Shown: positions 23,036-31,286, counted from the stretch's first letter. The stretch is DNA of 35,101 nt from an uncultured Akkermansia sp. (GCA_947630815.1 CANRJD010000013.1:1-35101); one strand, 5' to 3'. A program made the numbers and translations. The notes: generated from the sequence alone by a model not told the origin.

Positions 23036-24696
23036 CAGTTGGATCGGAGAGCCTTAGCAGGGTCTTGGCGTGAAATGAAGAAAGCAGGGATAGCAGAGGC
23101 GAGAGTGACCATAATAAACGCCCGTATAGCCTGCATGATGATGGTGCTTGGGGTATATTTAGCCGGCAGAACAATACCATGCGTCTGCATCGGGAACGGA
23201 TCCATATCCATACTCGCCAAAAACGCCTGTATTTCCAGTCGATAGTACAGCACCAGCAGCGCCAGCGCCACTCCCAATAATGCACCGATCGATCCTATAA
23301 TGACCCCCTGCCACGTGAAAATGGCCATGATTCTGGCAGGCGTAGCACCCAGAGCTTGCAGCACCGCGATTTCCCGACGCCGTTGCAGACTCACCGTAAA
23401 CATGACTGCCATAATGCAAAAGCTGGCAATGAGAGAAATAGAAGAGAGAACAAAACTCATCATAACACGCTCCTTGGCAATCATCTGGTGCCATTGTTTG
23501 AAACTCTCTGACCACGGAAGGATCTCCCATTGTGGTCCCAATGGATGCGCCTGATCGGAGCCCTGCATGCGAGGCAGCAAGGTGCGTATCTGTGCCTCTA
23601 TCGGAGCTAACTGGTGAAGCTTTTCGTTTTCGACGCGCACACAGAGAGCCATGACCTCATTCCCTCCACTCGTACCATAACCCACCATCTCTTGCGCGAT
23701 AGGGAGGGGAATGTAGAGATCCGGCCCGGGCATGTTTTCTGGCGCTTGGTAAATACCTATGATCTCCAAATCCATGGGGAGAACCATATCACGCATACTT
23801 TTCAAGGCGCGCCCATCCTCTTTATCTTGGTCTAGATCAACGAGCCGCTGCACACTCTCAAGCCAGCGCTTTTGCTCCTGAGGGGTAAAAGGGATTTTCC
23901 CGCCGCGATGAGCCTCGCCAAGCTCGTAAAGTACATCCAGCAGTTCGTTCTCCCCGGGGCGCAACTTAGCCATGTCGAACTGCGAAATACGTTCCGTTAC
24001 CCCCTCCAATTTTTCCGCCACAGGCAACACACCGCCATCAGCCGTCACCGCACCGTCGAATACCCCCCTTGCTGCCGTTATGAAAGACTCATCCGCGCGC
24101 GTTTGCATGGGTGAAAGTACCATGCTGAGCAGAGGAGTTATTTTATCCAGGCTCCCCACGGGTACCACGTGCAACTTTTCCCCCACTGATAAATCCAACG
24201 AGCCGGCCAAATTCGCAGAGATGACGCACTGTTGATCCAACCCCTCGCCAAAGTCAAAGCTGCCGGAACGCAACATCTCAGCCAGAGGTTGGATTTGTGA
24301 CTGGTTTTTCGGATCTATGGCGGTGAAGGCAGCCGTTTGCCGACCGGTATTACTCTGCGCAAGTACGTGAGCCTGTACCTGTGGGTACACGCAAACTACA
24401 CCGGGTATCTTTGCAATCTCATTTTGAAGCTCCGGCCAATGGGTGTCATTCTCCGTGAGTGCCACCATCTGAATACCATCGCTCAAGCTGACGACAAAAT
24501 GCGGAGTGAAAGCCAGCGAACGGCTCTCCATTTCATCTTGCAAACCTTCCATCACCCCCAGAACCACAATGAGCACCATTACCCCCAGCGCCACCCCCAA
24601 CAGACAGATAAGAGTGATAATAGAAAAAAGCGTGCGCAGGGGATTCAGGTAGCGCACAGCGAGCATCAGGCTCAAATTGCGTCTCAGAAACTTCAT
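23035..24696 (-). CDS. LolC/LolE-type ABC transporter permease (FtsX/MacB family)
   Basis: The 553-residue protein has one N-terminal membrane helix (about 25-50, with GVALGVMVLIVVLGVMEGLQ), a large periplasmic domain, and three C-terminal helices with the FtsX signature (SFCIMAVMFTVSLQRRREIAVLQALGATPARIM). This is the plan of LolC/LolE, which releases lipoproteins from the inner membrane to LolA. It is longer than the usual 400 residues because of an insertion in the periplasmic domain (about 270-320). No LolD-like ATPase gene is near, so the partner ATPase must be elsewhere. It lies 73 bases after the phosphofructokinase gene and may be read through from it. Confidence 0.85.
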   Translation of the reverse strand: MKFLRRNLSLMLAVRYLNPLRTLFSIITLICLLGVALGVMVLIVVLGVMEGLQDEMESRSLAFTPHFVVSLSDGIQMVALTENDTHWPELQNEIAKIPGVVCVYPQVQAHVLAQSNTGRQTAAFTAIDPKNQSQIQPLAEMLRSGSFDFGEGLDQQCVISANLAGSLDLSVGEKLHVVPVGSLDKITPLLSMVLSPMQTRADESFITAARGVFDGAVTADGGVLPVAEKLEGVTERISQFDMAKLRPGENELLDVLYELGEAHRGGKIPFTPQEQKRWLESVQRLVDLDQDKEDGRALKSMRDMVLPMDLEIIGIYQAPENMPGPDLYIPLPIAQEMVGYGTSGGNEVMALCVRVENEKLHQLAPIEAQIRTLLPRMQGSDQAHPLGPQWEILPWSESFKQWHQMIAKERVMMSFVLSSISLIASFCIMAVMFTVSLQRRREIAVLQALGATPARIMAIFTWQGVIIGSIGALLGVALALLVLYYRLEIQAFLASMDMDPFPMQTHGIVLPAKYTPSTIIMQAIRAFIMVTLASAIPAFFISRQDPAKALRSN

Positions 24697-24769
24697 GCTA
24701 ATCTACGTACAGTACGGCGTAACCAGCTCAGACTCATACCCCATGACACGAATCAACTGGGAAACTCTC

Positions 24770-25852
24770 TCACTCATCTCCAAAAGAAATGCCTATTTCC
24801 TTGGCCGCCTCCACTAGCTGGCTCTTTTCATCCACCAAATGAAGCTGGCTGACAGCTTCTTCAATGGGCATGGAAACGATCTCATTGCGGGCAAGCGCCA
24901 CGGTATCGCCGAACCTGCCCTCCTCGATGAGGTCAATCGCCTTGGCACCACAGCGCACACCAAGTACTCGGTCGAAAGGAATGGGCGATCCCCCTCGCTG
25001 CACATGGCCAAGCACACAATAGCGGGTTTCAATGCCAGTGATGGTCTCGAGTTTGGTCGAAAGGAAGGAAGCAATGCCACCCAAGCGAACCTCGCCCTCC
25101 GTCTCCTCATCCAGCGTAAGCAGCTTGCCACCAATCTTTGCACCCTCACTCACCACCACCAGAATCTCTCGCTGGCCAAGTGCCTTGAGCAATTCTACTT
25201 TGCGCACGACTTCCTCCAGCTTGAACTCAATCTCAGGAATCAAGATGACATCCGCACCACCGGATATACCCCCATACAGAGCAATCCAGCCAGCATGCCG
25301 TCCCATCACCTCGACCACCATCATGCGTTGGTGGGATTCAGCCGTTGTGCGCAAGCGATCTAAATTAGCACTTACCACAGACACGGCTGTCCAAAAACCA
25401 AAGGTATAATCTGTTGAACCTAAATCATTATCAATAGTCTTTGGCACCCCAACAATAGGCAAACCAATTTGGCGCAACTCCAAGCCAATAGTCTGCGAGC
25501 CGTCACCACCCACAACAATGAGAGCCTCCAGCCCAAGGCGATCCACAGTCTCGCGGCTCTTCCTGAGCACCTCATCGGCGATCTTCACGCGGCCATCTAT
25601 CCCGCTCTTTACGGTAAAATTACCCTTGTTGACGGTGCCGAGAATAGTCCCTCCCGCGGAGCGGATATTCAAGCAGTTGGCGGGAGTTAAGATACGCCAG
25701 CGCTCATCTTGCTCTGTGGAGAGCAATCCTTCAAAACCGTCGTAGAACCCATACACAGTCCAACCGCGCGCAGTCGCTGCGCCCACAGCCCCCTCAATGA
25801 CAGCGTTGAGTCCGGGACAATCACCCCCGGCGTTAAGTATTCCTACATTCAT
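24770..25852 (-). CDS. pfkA: 6-phosphofructokinase, catalytically intact copy
   Basis: The 360-residue enzyme phosphorylates fructose 6-phosphate to the 1,6-bisphosphate. Catalytic features are complete: GGDGS (115-119), PKTIDND (137-143) with the catalytic Asp 141, MGRHAGWIAL (183-192) with the sugar-phosphate-binding Arg, and GHVQRGGSP near the C-terminus. The Gly after GGD favours ATP, whereas Lys of PKTIDND is typical of PPi-type or mixed group III enzymes; ATP use is more likely, but PPi cannot be excluded. It is the last gene of the sialic-acid cluster, 17 bases after the S11-like gene, and is about two-thirds identical over the N-terminal 45 residues to the paralogue two genes upstream, so a duplication is evident. 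Confidence 0.92.
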   Translation of the reverse strand: MNVGILNAGGDCPGLNAVIEGAVGAATARGWTVYGFYDGFEGLLSTEQDERWRILTPANCLNIRSAGGTILGTVNKGNFTVKSGIDGRVKIADEVLRKSRETVDRLGLEALIVVGGDGSQTIGLELRQIGLPIVGVPKTIDNDLGSTDYTFGFWTAVSVVSANLDRLRTTAESHQRMMVVEVMGRHAGWIALYGGISGGADVILIPEIEFKLEEVVRKVELLKALGQREILVVVSEGAKIGGKLLTLDEETEGEVRLGGIASFLSTKLETITGIETRYCVLGHVQRGGSPIPFDRVLGVRCGAKAIDLIEEGRFGDTVALARNEIVSMPIEEAVSQLHLVDEKSQLVEAAKEIGISFGDE

Positions 25853-25869
25853 AATAACAAGTTATGCGG

Positions 25870-26841
25870 TTATTGGGGTACGGAAATGAATTTGGAAACG
25901 TCTTTGTAGTCACCCGTCTTTTGCCATTCTTCCCACGTCTTCCAGCTGTCGCGCAGCAACAAAGACGCCACTTTGTACCGACTACTCGAGCTGTGCGCCC
26001 CTAGCACCACAACGAGCAAACGCTGCGGGTAGGTTTCCTCCTTGTTCGTGATAGGGCTATGGAGCTTCACAGATGCGCGACTGGCGGAAACCAGTAGGCA
26101 CGCCCCAGCAGCGCCAGAACGCGCAGCGCGCACACCATCTACCGAGGAATAGCTGAGCATGTTGTTGGAGTTGACAATGGTAACAGTGCGCGAACCATTA
26201 ATTGTGGCTACATAGCTGCGCTGCGAGCATATGGTACGAAACCCTGGCTTTTGCATGGCGTACATGCCCAGCTTGGCCATATCATGCGTATCGGATTGAG
26301 TGATGACAGCACCGCTGGAACCCTTGAAACGGGTAGTTTTCATGCCAATGGCGCGCCCCATCTGATTCATCTGCTGCACAAAAGCGGCCTCTGGATTTTG
26401 GGGGTTGATGGTAGACCCGCAAGCGTGCGCCAAGGTGATGGCACAGGCACTGTCATCCCACATCACACAGGAGTGCAATGCATCCCGCAGCGAAATACGA
26501 TCCCCGGGCTTGAGATGCAGTAGATTGGTCTTCGGCCACTGGCAGGCGTGGGCAGGCACGGTGAGTTCTTTTCCCATGCTAATGCCGCGCGCGTTCACCC
26601 AATCGAGTACCACGAGGGCAGTAGCGACGTTGGTCAACATGCCGATAGGTCTGCGCTCATTCGGATTGCCGGTGTAGAGGATACGCCCGGAATATGTTTC
26701 CAAAGCCAAATAGCTGGGAGTACGCTGTGCGGGTGGTGTGGTACTATCCGCCCCTAGTTCGGTGCAGGATGAACCGAAGAAAGCCACCAAGGCAGCCGCG
26801 CCCATGGCAAAAAATGTTCTAAAAGTATCAATTTTCATCAT
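25870..26841 (-). CDS. S11-peptidase (D-Ala-D-Ala carboxypeptidase)-like protein lacking all active-site motifs
   Basis: The 323-residue exported protein (signal MKIDTFRTFFAMGAAALVAFFGSSC, perhaps a lipoprotein) aligns with low-molecular-weight penicillin-binding proteins: YLALETYSGRILY, RRPIGMLTNVATALVVLD, a central LHSCVMWDDSACAITLAHA and the final VDGVRAARSGAAGACLLVSA. At the three catalytic places the residues are wrong. SxxK of ASLTK reads GMLTN (M68, N71), SxN reads WDD (128-130), and KTG reads RAA (238-240). It should not bind or cleave D-Ala-D-Ala by the usual acyl-serine route, so it is probably a pseudoenzyme that may bind peptidoglycan. Its ATG overlaps the upstream phosphofructokinase stop (TAATG), showing translational coupling; the second ATG at 26838 is equally possible. 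Confidence 0.85.
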   Translation of the reverse strand: MMKIDTFRTFFAMGAAALVAFFGSSCTELGADSTTPPAQRTPSYLALETYSGRILYTGNPNERRPIGMLTNVATALVVLDWVNARGISMGKELTVPAHACQWPKTNLLHLKPGDRISLRDALHSCVMWDDSACAITLAHACGSTINPQNPEAAFVQQMNQMGRAIGMKTTRFKGSSGAVITQSDTHDMAKLGMYAMQKPGFRTICSQRSYVATINGSRTVTIVNSNNMLSYSSVDGVRAARSGAAGACLLVSASRASVKLHSPITNKEETYPQRLLVVVLGAHSSSSRYKVASLLLRDSWKTWEEWQKTGDYKDVSKFISVPQ

Positions 26842-27962
26842 TATTCCGTCTCTTTAATCTTGCGTAAATCCTCCGGTTTTCTATCTCCAAAGATAATGCC
26901 TAAACTGCGTGCCGTGCGCACCATCTGACTATCAGGCTTCACCATGCGCGGCTCTGCAATCGCTTCGGTAATCGGTATGTTCCCCACATTGAGTCCTTGC
27001 AGTACCAGCGAGCATCCAAACTTGTTTTGCTCGATAAGCTTGACTGCCTCCACTCCGAATCGAATCCCCAAAATGCGGTCAAATGAACAGGGACTGCCAC
27101 CCCGCTGAGTATGCCCCAGCACGCAGTAGCGGGCTTCGATACCTGTCATCTCCTCCAACGCATGGCATAAGCGGTTGCCGATACCGCCGAGTCTCTCATC
27201 ACCGTTGTCTTTGTTGCGTACAGTAACAAGCTTGCCATTTAATCGCGCACCCTCAGCAACTACAACGATGATCTCACGCTGTCCGGCAGCCTTGCGTGTC
27301 TTCACGCAATCCACCACGTTCTGCAAATCAAAGGGAATTTCCGGAATCAGCACCACATCCGCTGCCGAAGAGATCCCGCTGTGCAACGCAATCCACCCCG
27401 ACTGGTCGCCCATCACTTCGATCACCATAATACGTTGGTGCGCATTCGCCGTGGTGCGAATACGATCGATGGATTCTGTCACTACTGACACTGCACTCTG
27501 GAAACCAAAAGTAAAATCAGAGGCAGGACATAGGTCATTATTGATAGTTTTGGGGATAGAGATGACCGGCAAGCCCTCCTCAGACAACAGGCTGGCGGTA
27601 CGAGCCGAACCATTACCTCCAATGACAGCCAACGCTTGCAAACCGAGAGCCGTTATCGTTTTTTTCGCCTTAGCCATGGTGGAAGCATCCACCCGAGCGT
27701 GACCGATTTTGTTCACCTGCACCACAAAGTTGCCAGTGTTGGTAGTACCGAGAATAGTGCCGCCCAAAGAGCGGATTTTGTGCGTTTTATTAGGTGTAAG
27801 GATTTCGTAACGACGGCCTCCCTCCATAGGAAGAAGACCCTCAAAGCCGTCATGGAAACCAATAACACGCCAGCCCCGACGGTAAGCGGCTGAAACAAAC
27901 CCCTCGATAACCGCATTAATGCCGGGGCAATCGCCACCAGAGTTGAGGATGCCGATAATCAT
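26841..27962 (-). CDS. 6-phosphofructokinase paralogue, probably catalytically inactive
   Basis: The 373-residue protein is clearly a phosphofructokinase by fold and length, with GILNSGGDCPGINAVIEG, LGTTNTGNF, RTTANAHQR and GHTQRGGSP all kept. Key residues are changed: GGDGS is GGNGS (115-119), the catalytic Asp of TIDND is Asn (TINND, 139-143), and MGR is MGD (184-186). I checked the first two changes in the DNA (GGT AAT GGT; ATC AAT AAT). Loss of the Asp that activates the sugar hydroxyl normally cuts activity by orders of magnitude, so this is probably a regulatory or binding paralogue, perhaps forming mixed tetramers with the intact copy two genes on. It follows the AGE epimerase by eight bases and is coupled to the S11-like gene. 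Confidence 0.9.
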   Translation of the reverse strand: MIIGILNSGGDCPGINAVIEGFVSAAYRRGWRVIGFHDGFEGLLPMEGGRRYEILTPNKTHKIRSLGGTILGTTNTGNFVVQVNKIGHARVDASTMAKAKKTITALGLQALAVIGGNGSARTASLLSEEGLPVISIPKTINNDLCPASDFTFGFQSAVSVVTESIDRIRTTANAHQRIMVIEVMGDQSGWIALHSGISSAADVVLIPEIPFDLQNVVDCVKTRKAAGQREIIVVVAEGARLNGKLVTVRNKDNGDERLGGIGNRLCHALEEMTGIEARYCVLGHTQRGGSPCSFDRILGIRFGVEAVKLIEQNKFGCSLVLQGLNVGNIPITEAIAEPRMVKPDSQMVRTARSLGIIFGDRKPEDLRKIKETE

Positions 27963-27970
27963 AGGTCATT

Positions 27971-29173
27971 TTATTTGGAATGGATGGGTGCGACCGCAGG
28001 AACAGCGCCGAAATAATGGGCACAGTGCCAAAGGGCGCGAGGATGGTGGAAGAAAGACTTCCATAGAGATCCCTTCAACCCGTTAGCAGGGGAACCATCG
28101 CGCTCGCAATATCCGAACCATTCGCCATGTTCATCATCCTGCAAGTGAGAGAAAGCCCAGTCATGAATGCGCTGATGCCACTCAGCATATTTTTGTTCCC
28201 CAGTTGTTACGTATGCCAAGCATGTACCTATGAGGGCTTCGTCGTGCGGCCACCAAAACTTCATATTGTGCCAATACTCCTGAACTGGCTTGTGGTACAC
28301 GTCCGTGTAATAGAGTAAGCCGCCGTATTTTTCATCCCACCCGCGCTCCAGTGCCCAGTCAATCATCTTGCAGGCGACTTCCACCATTTTCGGATCCCCG
28401 TTGCGCCGACGAGACTCCTCCAGCAGGAACCACCCGCCCTCAATAGCATGCCCGGGGTTCTGTGTACGTTCATCGAAATGATCAATCACAGATCCATCCG
28501 GAGCTACATTTTCCACAACGGCTCGTATCCCCTCATGCAGGAAAAGACGCTGAATATCTGCAAAGCAGCGGTCAATCCATGCGGTGTACACCCCTCCCTC
28601 ATCACCAAGATACTTGCGCATCTCTTGGCAAGTGACTATCATAATCATGCGACAGCCCAGATTTTCTGCAGGACGTTTGCCGGTGGTTTTGGGCAACATC
28701 TTGCCGGGAGTGAAGAAAACGTCGGCATACACCCCAAACCAATGGCGCGCGCGTTCAGCACTACGTGGGTCACCCGTGGCGCCGAAGTGCGCGGCCCATG
28801 CGATAGCGGCAAAACACTCACTGTATGCATAGCGGCGCAAACGCAGCGGGGTACCGTCTTCCGTCACGCTAAAGTACATGCGATCGCCTTCAGGAGTCAC
28901 ACACTTACTTTCTATAAACGAAAGAGCGCTTTCTGCCCAGCGCAGCCAATCGGGATTTTGCTCAATGCTCAGGTAGCACGTGAGCAACATCCACGCCATG
29001 CGCCCCTGCGCCCACACGCTCTTATCACTGTCCACCATGGTGCCGTCCGCATCAAAGCAATGGTAAAGTCCCCCATGCTTCTCATCCACGGCGCGCGGGA
29101 ACCAGAATGGGATGACCTCATTAAGGAGCTTCTCCCTGTAGAACAACCCCAGTTTATGCGTATCAATAGCCAC
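27971..29173 (-). CDS. AGE-family epimerase, probable N-acylglucosamine 2-epimerase
   Basis: The 400-residue protein has the (alpha/alpha)6-barrel signatures of N-acylglucosamine 2-epimerases: IPFWFPRAVDEKHGGLYHCFD at the start, DKSVWAQGRMAWML, RRYAYSECFAAIAWA, and RTQNPGHAIEGGWFLLEE and KFWWPHDEALIG later, with the His residues expected to act as acid-base catalysts (in GHAIEGGW and WWPHDEA). It probably interconverts N-acetylmannosamine and N-acetylglucosamine. Beside N-acetylneuraminate lyase, this is the second step of sialic-acid breakdown: lyase gives ManNAc, epimerase gives GlcNAc. Cellobiose 2-epimerase belongs to the same family, but the context argues for the amino sugar. It starts 12 bases after the lyase. 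Confidence 0.9.
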   Translation of the reverse strand: MAIDTHKLGLFYREKLLNEVIPFWFPRAVDEKHGGLYHCFDADGTMVDSDKSVWAQGRMAWMLLTCYLSIEQNPDWLRWAESALSFIESKCVTPEGDRMYFSVTEDGTPLRLRRYAYSECFAAIAWAAHFGATGDPRSAERARHWFGVYADVFFTPGKMLPKTTGKRPAENLGCRMIMIVTCQEMRKYLGDEGGVYTAWIDRCFADIQRLFLHEGIRAVVENVAPDGSVIDHFDERTQNPGHAIEGGWFLLEESRRRNGDPKMVEVACKMIDWALERGWDEKYGGLLYYTDVYHKPVQEYWHNMKFWWPHDEALIGTCLAYVTTGEQKYAEWHQRIHDWAFSHLQDDEHGEWFGYCERDGSPANGLKGSLWKSFFHHPRALWHCAHYFGAVPAVAPIHSK

Positions 29174-29185
29174 GGCAGCAAAGAC

Positions 29186-30112
29186 TTATTTGTTGATAGC
29201 CCAGTCGAAGAAACCTATCGCTTTCAGCTCATCCTTGAGTTGTGTCAAAGTAGCGACGTCCGGCGTTCCCATCGGAAGCCGAGCCGGTCCTAAGTCCACC
29301 CCCCACCAGCCCATGATGGCCTTGCAGCAGCCCATATAGCCCTTGGCCGCGATGATGTTAATCATCTTTACGGAAAGCTGCTGCAAATGTCGCGCCTCGG
29401 CAATATCTCCGGCCTGGAAAGCGCGGATCATATCTTGGTAAAGCTTGGGAGCATAATTGAAGGAAGAACCCACGCCACCCTTGGCTCCAGTTGCTAGAGC
29501 CGCCAAGAACCACTCATCCACGCCCCAAGGGATGTCATACTTACCTCCCTCGTAGTTGAGCGCTTCGATGTAGAGAGCAAGGTCGGGATTGGTAAACTTC
29601 ACCCCGCAGAAGTTAGAAATCTTCGCCGCGCATGCAGCAATCACCTTACAGGGATTGAATGCCACATGTGTGAGCGCCGGTATGTCGTAAAAATAGTAGG
29701 GTAGCTCCGGCGCCCCCGCAGCCTCATACGCCAAGCAATCGACTAATGAATCTATGCTGCCCGGCTTGAAATAGCAAGGAGAATTGGAAGCTGTGCCCGC
29801 CGCACCACATTCGACAGCATATTGCGCCAATTCCCGGCCATCCGCCACACTATTGCCGCCGGTGTGCACCACAAACTGAATACCGTGCTTCCTGCCAGCC
29901 TCGGCCCATGCAGCCATATTTTCTTTTCGTTCGGTGAGCTGCATGTGAGCCGATTCACCCGTAGAACCGGTGATGAAAGTGAGCTTTATGCCCTGGGATG
30001 CCAAGAACTGCGCCTGAGTGTCCACTGCATCCGGGTTGCAGGTGCCATCTGCTTTCATTGGTGTGTGCGTTGCCGCCACGAGTCCGTGTAGTTTCAAAGT
30101 CGTTTGCATCAT
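29186..30112 (-). CDS. nanA: N-acetylneuraminate lyase
   Basis: This DHDPS-superfamily aldolase cleaves sialic acid to N-acetylmannosamine and pyruvate. From ATG 30112 it has 308 residues. The pyruvate-binding GSTGE is at 49-53, the catalytic Tyr at 142 in YFYDIPALT and the Schiff-base Lys at 172 in GVKFTNPD. The segment GVDEWFLAALATGAKGGVGSS is characteristic of sialate lyases rather than dihydrodipicolinate synthase. An upstream GTG at 30148 would add 12 odd residues. It is the first gene of the cluster; gaps to the next four genes are 17 bases or less. The AGE epimerase follows. A sialidase or sialic-acid transporter is not in the window. Confidence 0.93.
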   Translation of the reverse strand: MMQTTLKLHGLVAATHTPMKADGTCNPDAVDTQAQFLASQGIKLTFITGSTGESAHMQLTERKENMAAWAEAGRKHGIQFVVHTGGNSVADGRELAQYAVECGAAGTASNSPCYFKPGSIDSLVDCLAYEAAGAPELPYYFYDIPALTHVAFNPCKVIAACAAKISNFCGVKFTNPDLALYIEALNYEGGKYDIPWGVDEWFLAALATGAKGGVGSSFNYAPKLYQDMIRAFQAGDIAEARHLQQLSVKMINIIAAKGYMGCCKAIMGWWGVDLGPARLPMGTPDVATLTQLKDELKAIGFFDWAINK

Positions 30113-30228
30113 TTTAGTAACGGGGGATGTAACCCTCTCCCTTTCCACCCCCCTTTCTACCCCATTTCCCGTGCCATATCAAGTCTATTCTCGCAATGAA
30201 TCCGTTTTTTCGCAAGGGCGCTCAATGC

Positions 30229-30657
30229 TCACCTCTCCGCATCCTTCAGCCACCCCTTCCCCCAGACCCATATCAGATAGATTCCCGCGCTCAGCACGTA
30301 CACCGCCACCCACCGCAGCAGCGCATGGATCATCAACTCTCCCCGGCCGACAATCCAGAAGGCGTCGTCCGGACTCAGGTACAGCGCCACCGCGCCCAAT
30401 GCTATACCCACACAGAATGCCCCCGCTGTCGTTGCGAGTGCAGACGTTACTCGACTCCACTTGCGCAAACCGCACAAGTACGCAAATAAAGCAGGAGCCA
30501 GAAACATAACACCGCCCACGGCCTTCTTCACGAGAACCCCCACACCCGGCGTTCCAAACTCAACCGCCTCCACAACATAAGCCGCAATCGGCATGATACA
30601 GCAGAGTATCACCACGGCATCCACAAATCTGGCGCCTCTTGCAGGTACAACCGCCAT
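30229..30657 (-). CDS. Small membrane protein, unknown function
   Basis: The protein is about 142 residues, with four hydrophobic segments (around VDAVVILCCIMPIAAYV, GGVMFLAPALFAYLCG, ATTAGAFCVGIALGAVALYL and WVAVYVLSAGIYLIWVW) and a basic C-terminus. I recognise no family. ATG 30657, with GGAG close upstream, is preferred. The earlier ATG at 30702 directly abuts a TATAAT (30708-30703), which as a -10 element would start the transcript downstream of that ATG. It precedes the sialate lyase by 116 bases on the same strand but may be separately transcribed. Confidence 0.6.
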   Translation of the reverse strand: MAVVPARGARFVDAVVILCCIMPIAAYVVEAVEFGTPGVGVLVKKAVGGVMFLAPALFAYLCGLRKWSRVTSALATTAGAFCVGIALGAVALYLSPDDAFWIVGRGELMIHALLRWVAVYVLSAGIYLIWVWGKGWLKDAER

Positions 30658-30827
30658 GCTCCGATACGCGAACAAGGTTCTATAATTCCTAATTATCAGC
30701 ATATTATAAAATCATGTGTACCTTTTATGTGCCCCCAACTGTGCTTTTTGATAATCTGTGTCATACTCTACTGCCAAGGATGAATCCCCCTCTCTGAATG
30801 AGGCGGGCAAGGGTCAAGTTGAATGCG

Positions 30828-30859
30828 AAAACCGCCCGCAAGATTTCTCCCACGGGCGG
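30828..30859 (-). terminator. Intrinsic terminator at the edge of the prophage-like module
   Basis: CCGCCCG (30832-30838) and CGGGCGG (30853-30859) form a perfect seven-pair GC stem, followed on the minus strand by TTTTC. It lies downstream of the leftward prophage-like genes, or of the small RNA proposed next to it. Confidence 0.65.
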
Positions 30860-30889
30860 CTTGAAAGGAGGTCAACGACCCCGTCCGAG
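30828..30889 (-). ncRNA. Candidate small RNA with anti-Shine-Dalgarno segment
   Basis: On the minus strand TTGACA followed after 16 bases by TAAAAT (ending at 30896) makes a good promoter just upstream, and the terminator at 30859-30828 gives an RNA of about 60 nt. Its middle contains CCTCCTTT (30871-30864), complementary to the AAAGGAGG ribosome site of the minor-tail-like gene. There is no open frame of use. It may be only the end of the longer prophage-like transcript. Confidence 0.3.
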
Positions 30890-30895
30890 GGGGAT

Positions 30896-30923
30896 ATTTT
30901 ACCTCCTTCCTTGCTTTTGTCAA
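30896..30923 (-). promoter_or_regulatory. Sigma-70-type promoter candidate before the small RNA
   Basis: TTGACA (30923-30918) and TAAAAT (30901-30896) are 16 bases apart on the minus strand. The spacer contains AAGGAGGT, which is complementary to ACCTCCTT further downstream on the same strand (30872-30865), so a hairpin is possible if transcription enters from upstream. Confidence 0.4.
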
Positions 30924-30997
30924 CCTGCTTTTCTTTCTCTCTTCAGCGCGGCAGAAAGTCAATCTGCTTATCTTCCCCGTCTCAGCGCGGCAGAAAG
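30922..30997. repeat. Imperfect tandem repeat, two 37-base units, 39-base period
   Basis: Units 30922-30958 and 30961-30997 share AAYCTGCTT at the left and an identical 16-mer TCAGCGCGGCAGAAAG at the right (30943-30958, 30982-30997). No function is evident. From here to 31286 I see no gene; a plus-strand open frame at 30798-31190 runs through the repeats and looks non-coding. Confidence 0.6.
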
Positions 30998-31286
30998 CCG
31001 GGGATGGTGTCCGGATGGATGGGAGATACCGCCCCGGCCATGCAAGCGCGTTCTGCGGGCTGCTAGCGGGCTTTATTGCCTCTGTGCCGTGAACGCTATC
31101 ATGCCTCAGGGGTCGCCACGCGTGTTTTTACTGCTCTTTTTTTGCTTATTCTCATGGATTTACACGCATTTTCCCCTCTCAGGGGTGTAACAACGTTCAA
31201 TTTCTTGTGGAGAAAATAGGCGTATTTTGGGCAGTACACGGTCGCAATGGGGCAGGGGGGCGTCACAGTACCTTGGCCGCGCGCAC

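Noticed and set aside
31173..31185. CCCCTCTCAGGGG hairpin
   Set aside because: Only four GC pairs and no T-tract in either direction.
30798..31190. Plus-strand open frame of 130 codons over the tandem repeat
   Set aside because: Its peptide repeats simply because the DNA does, it crosses the terminator and promoter signals, and it has no family likeness.
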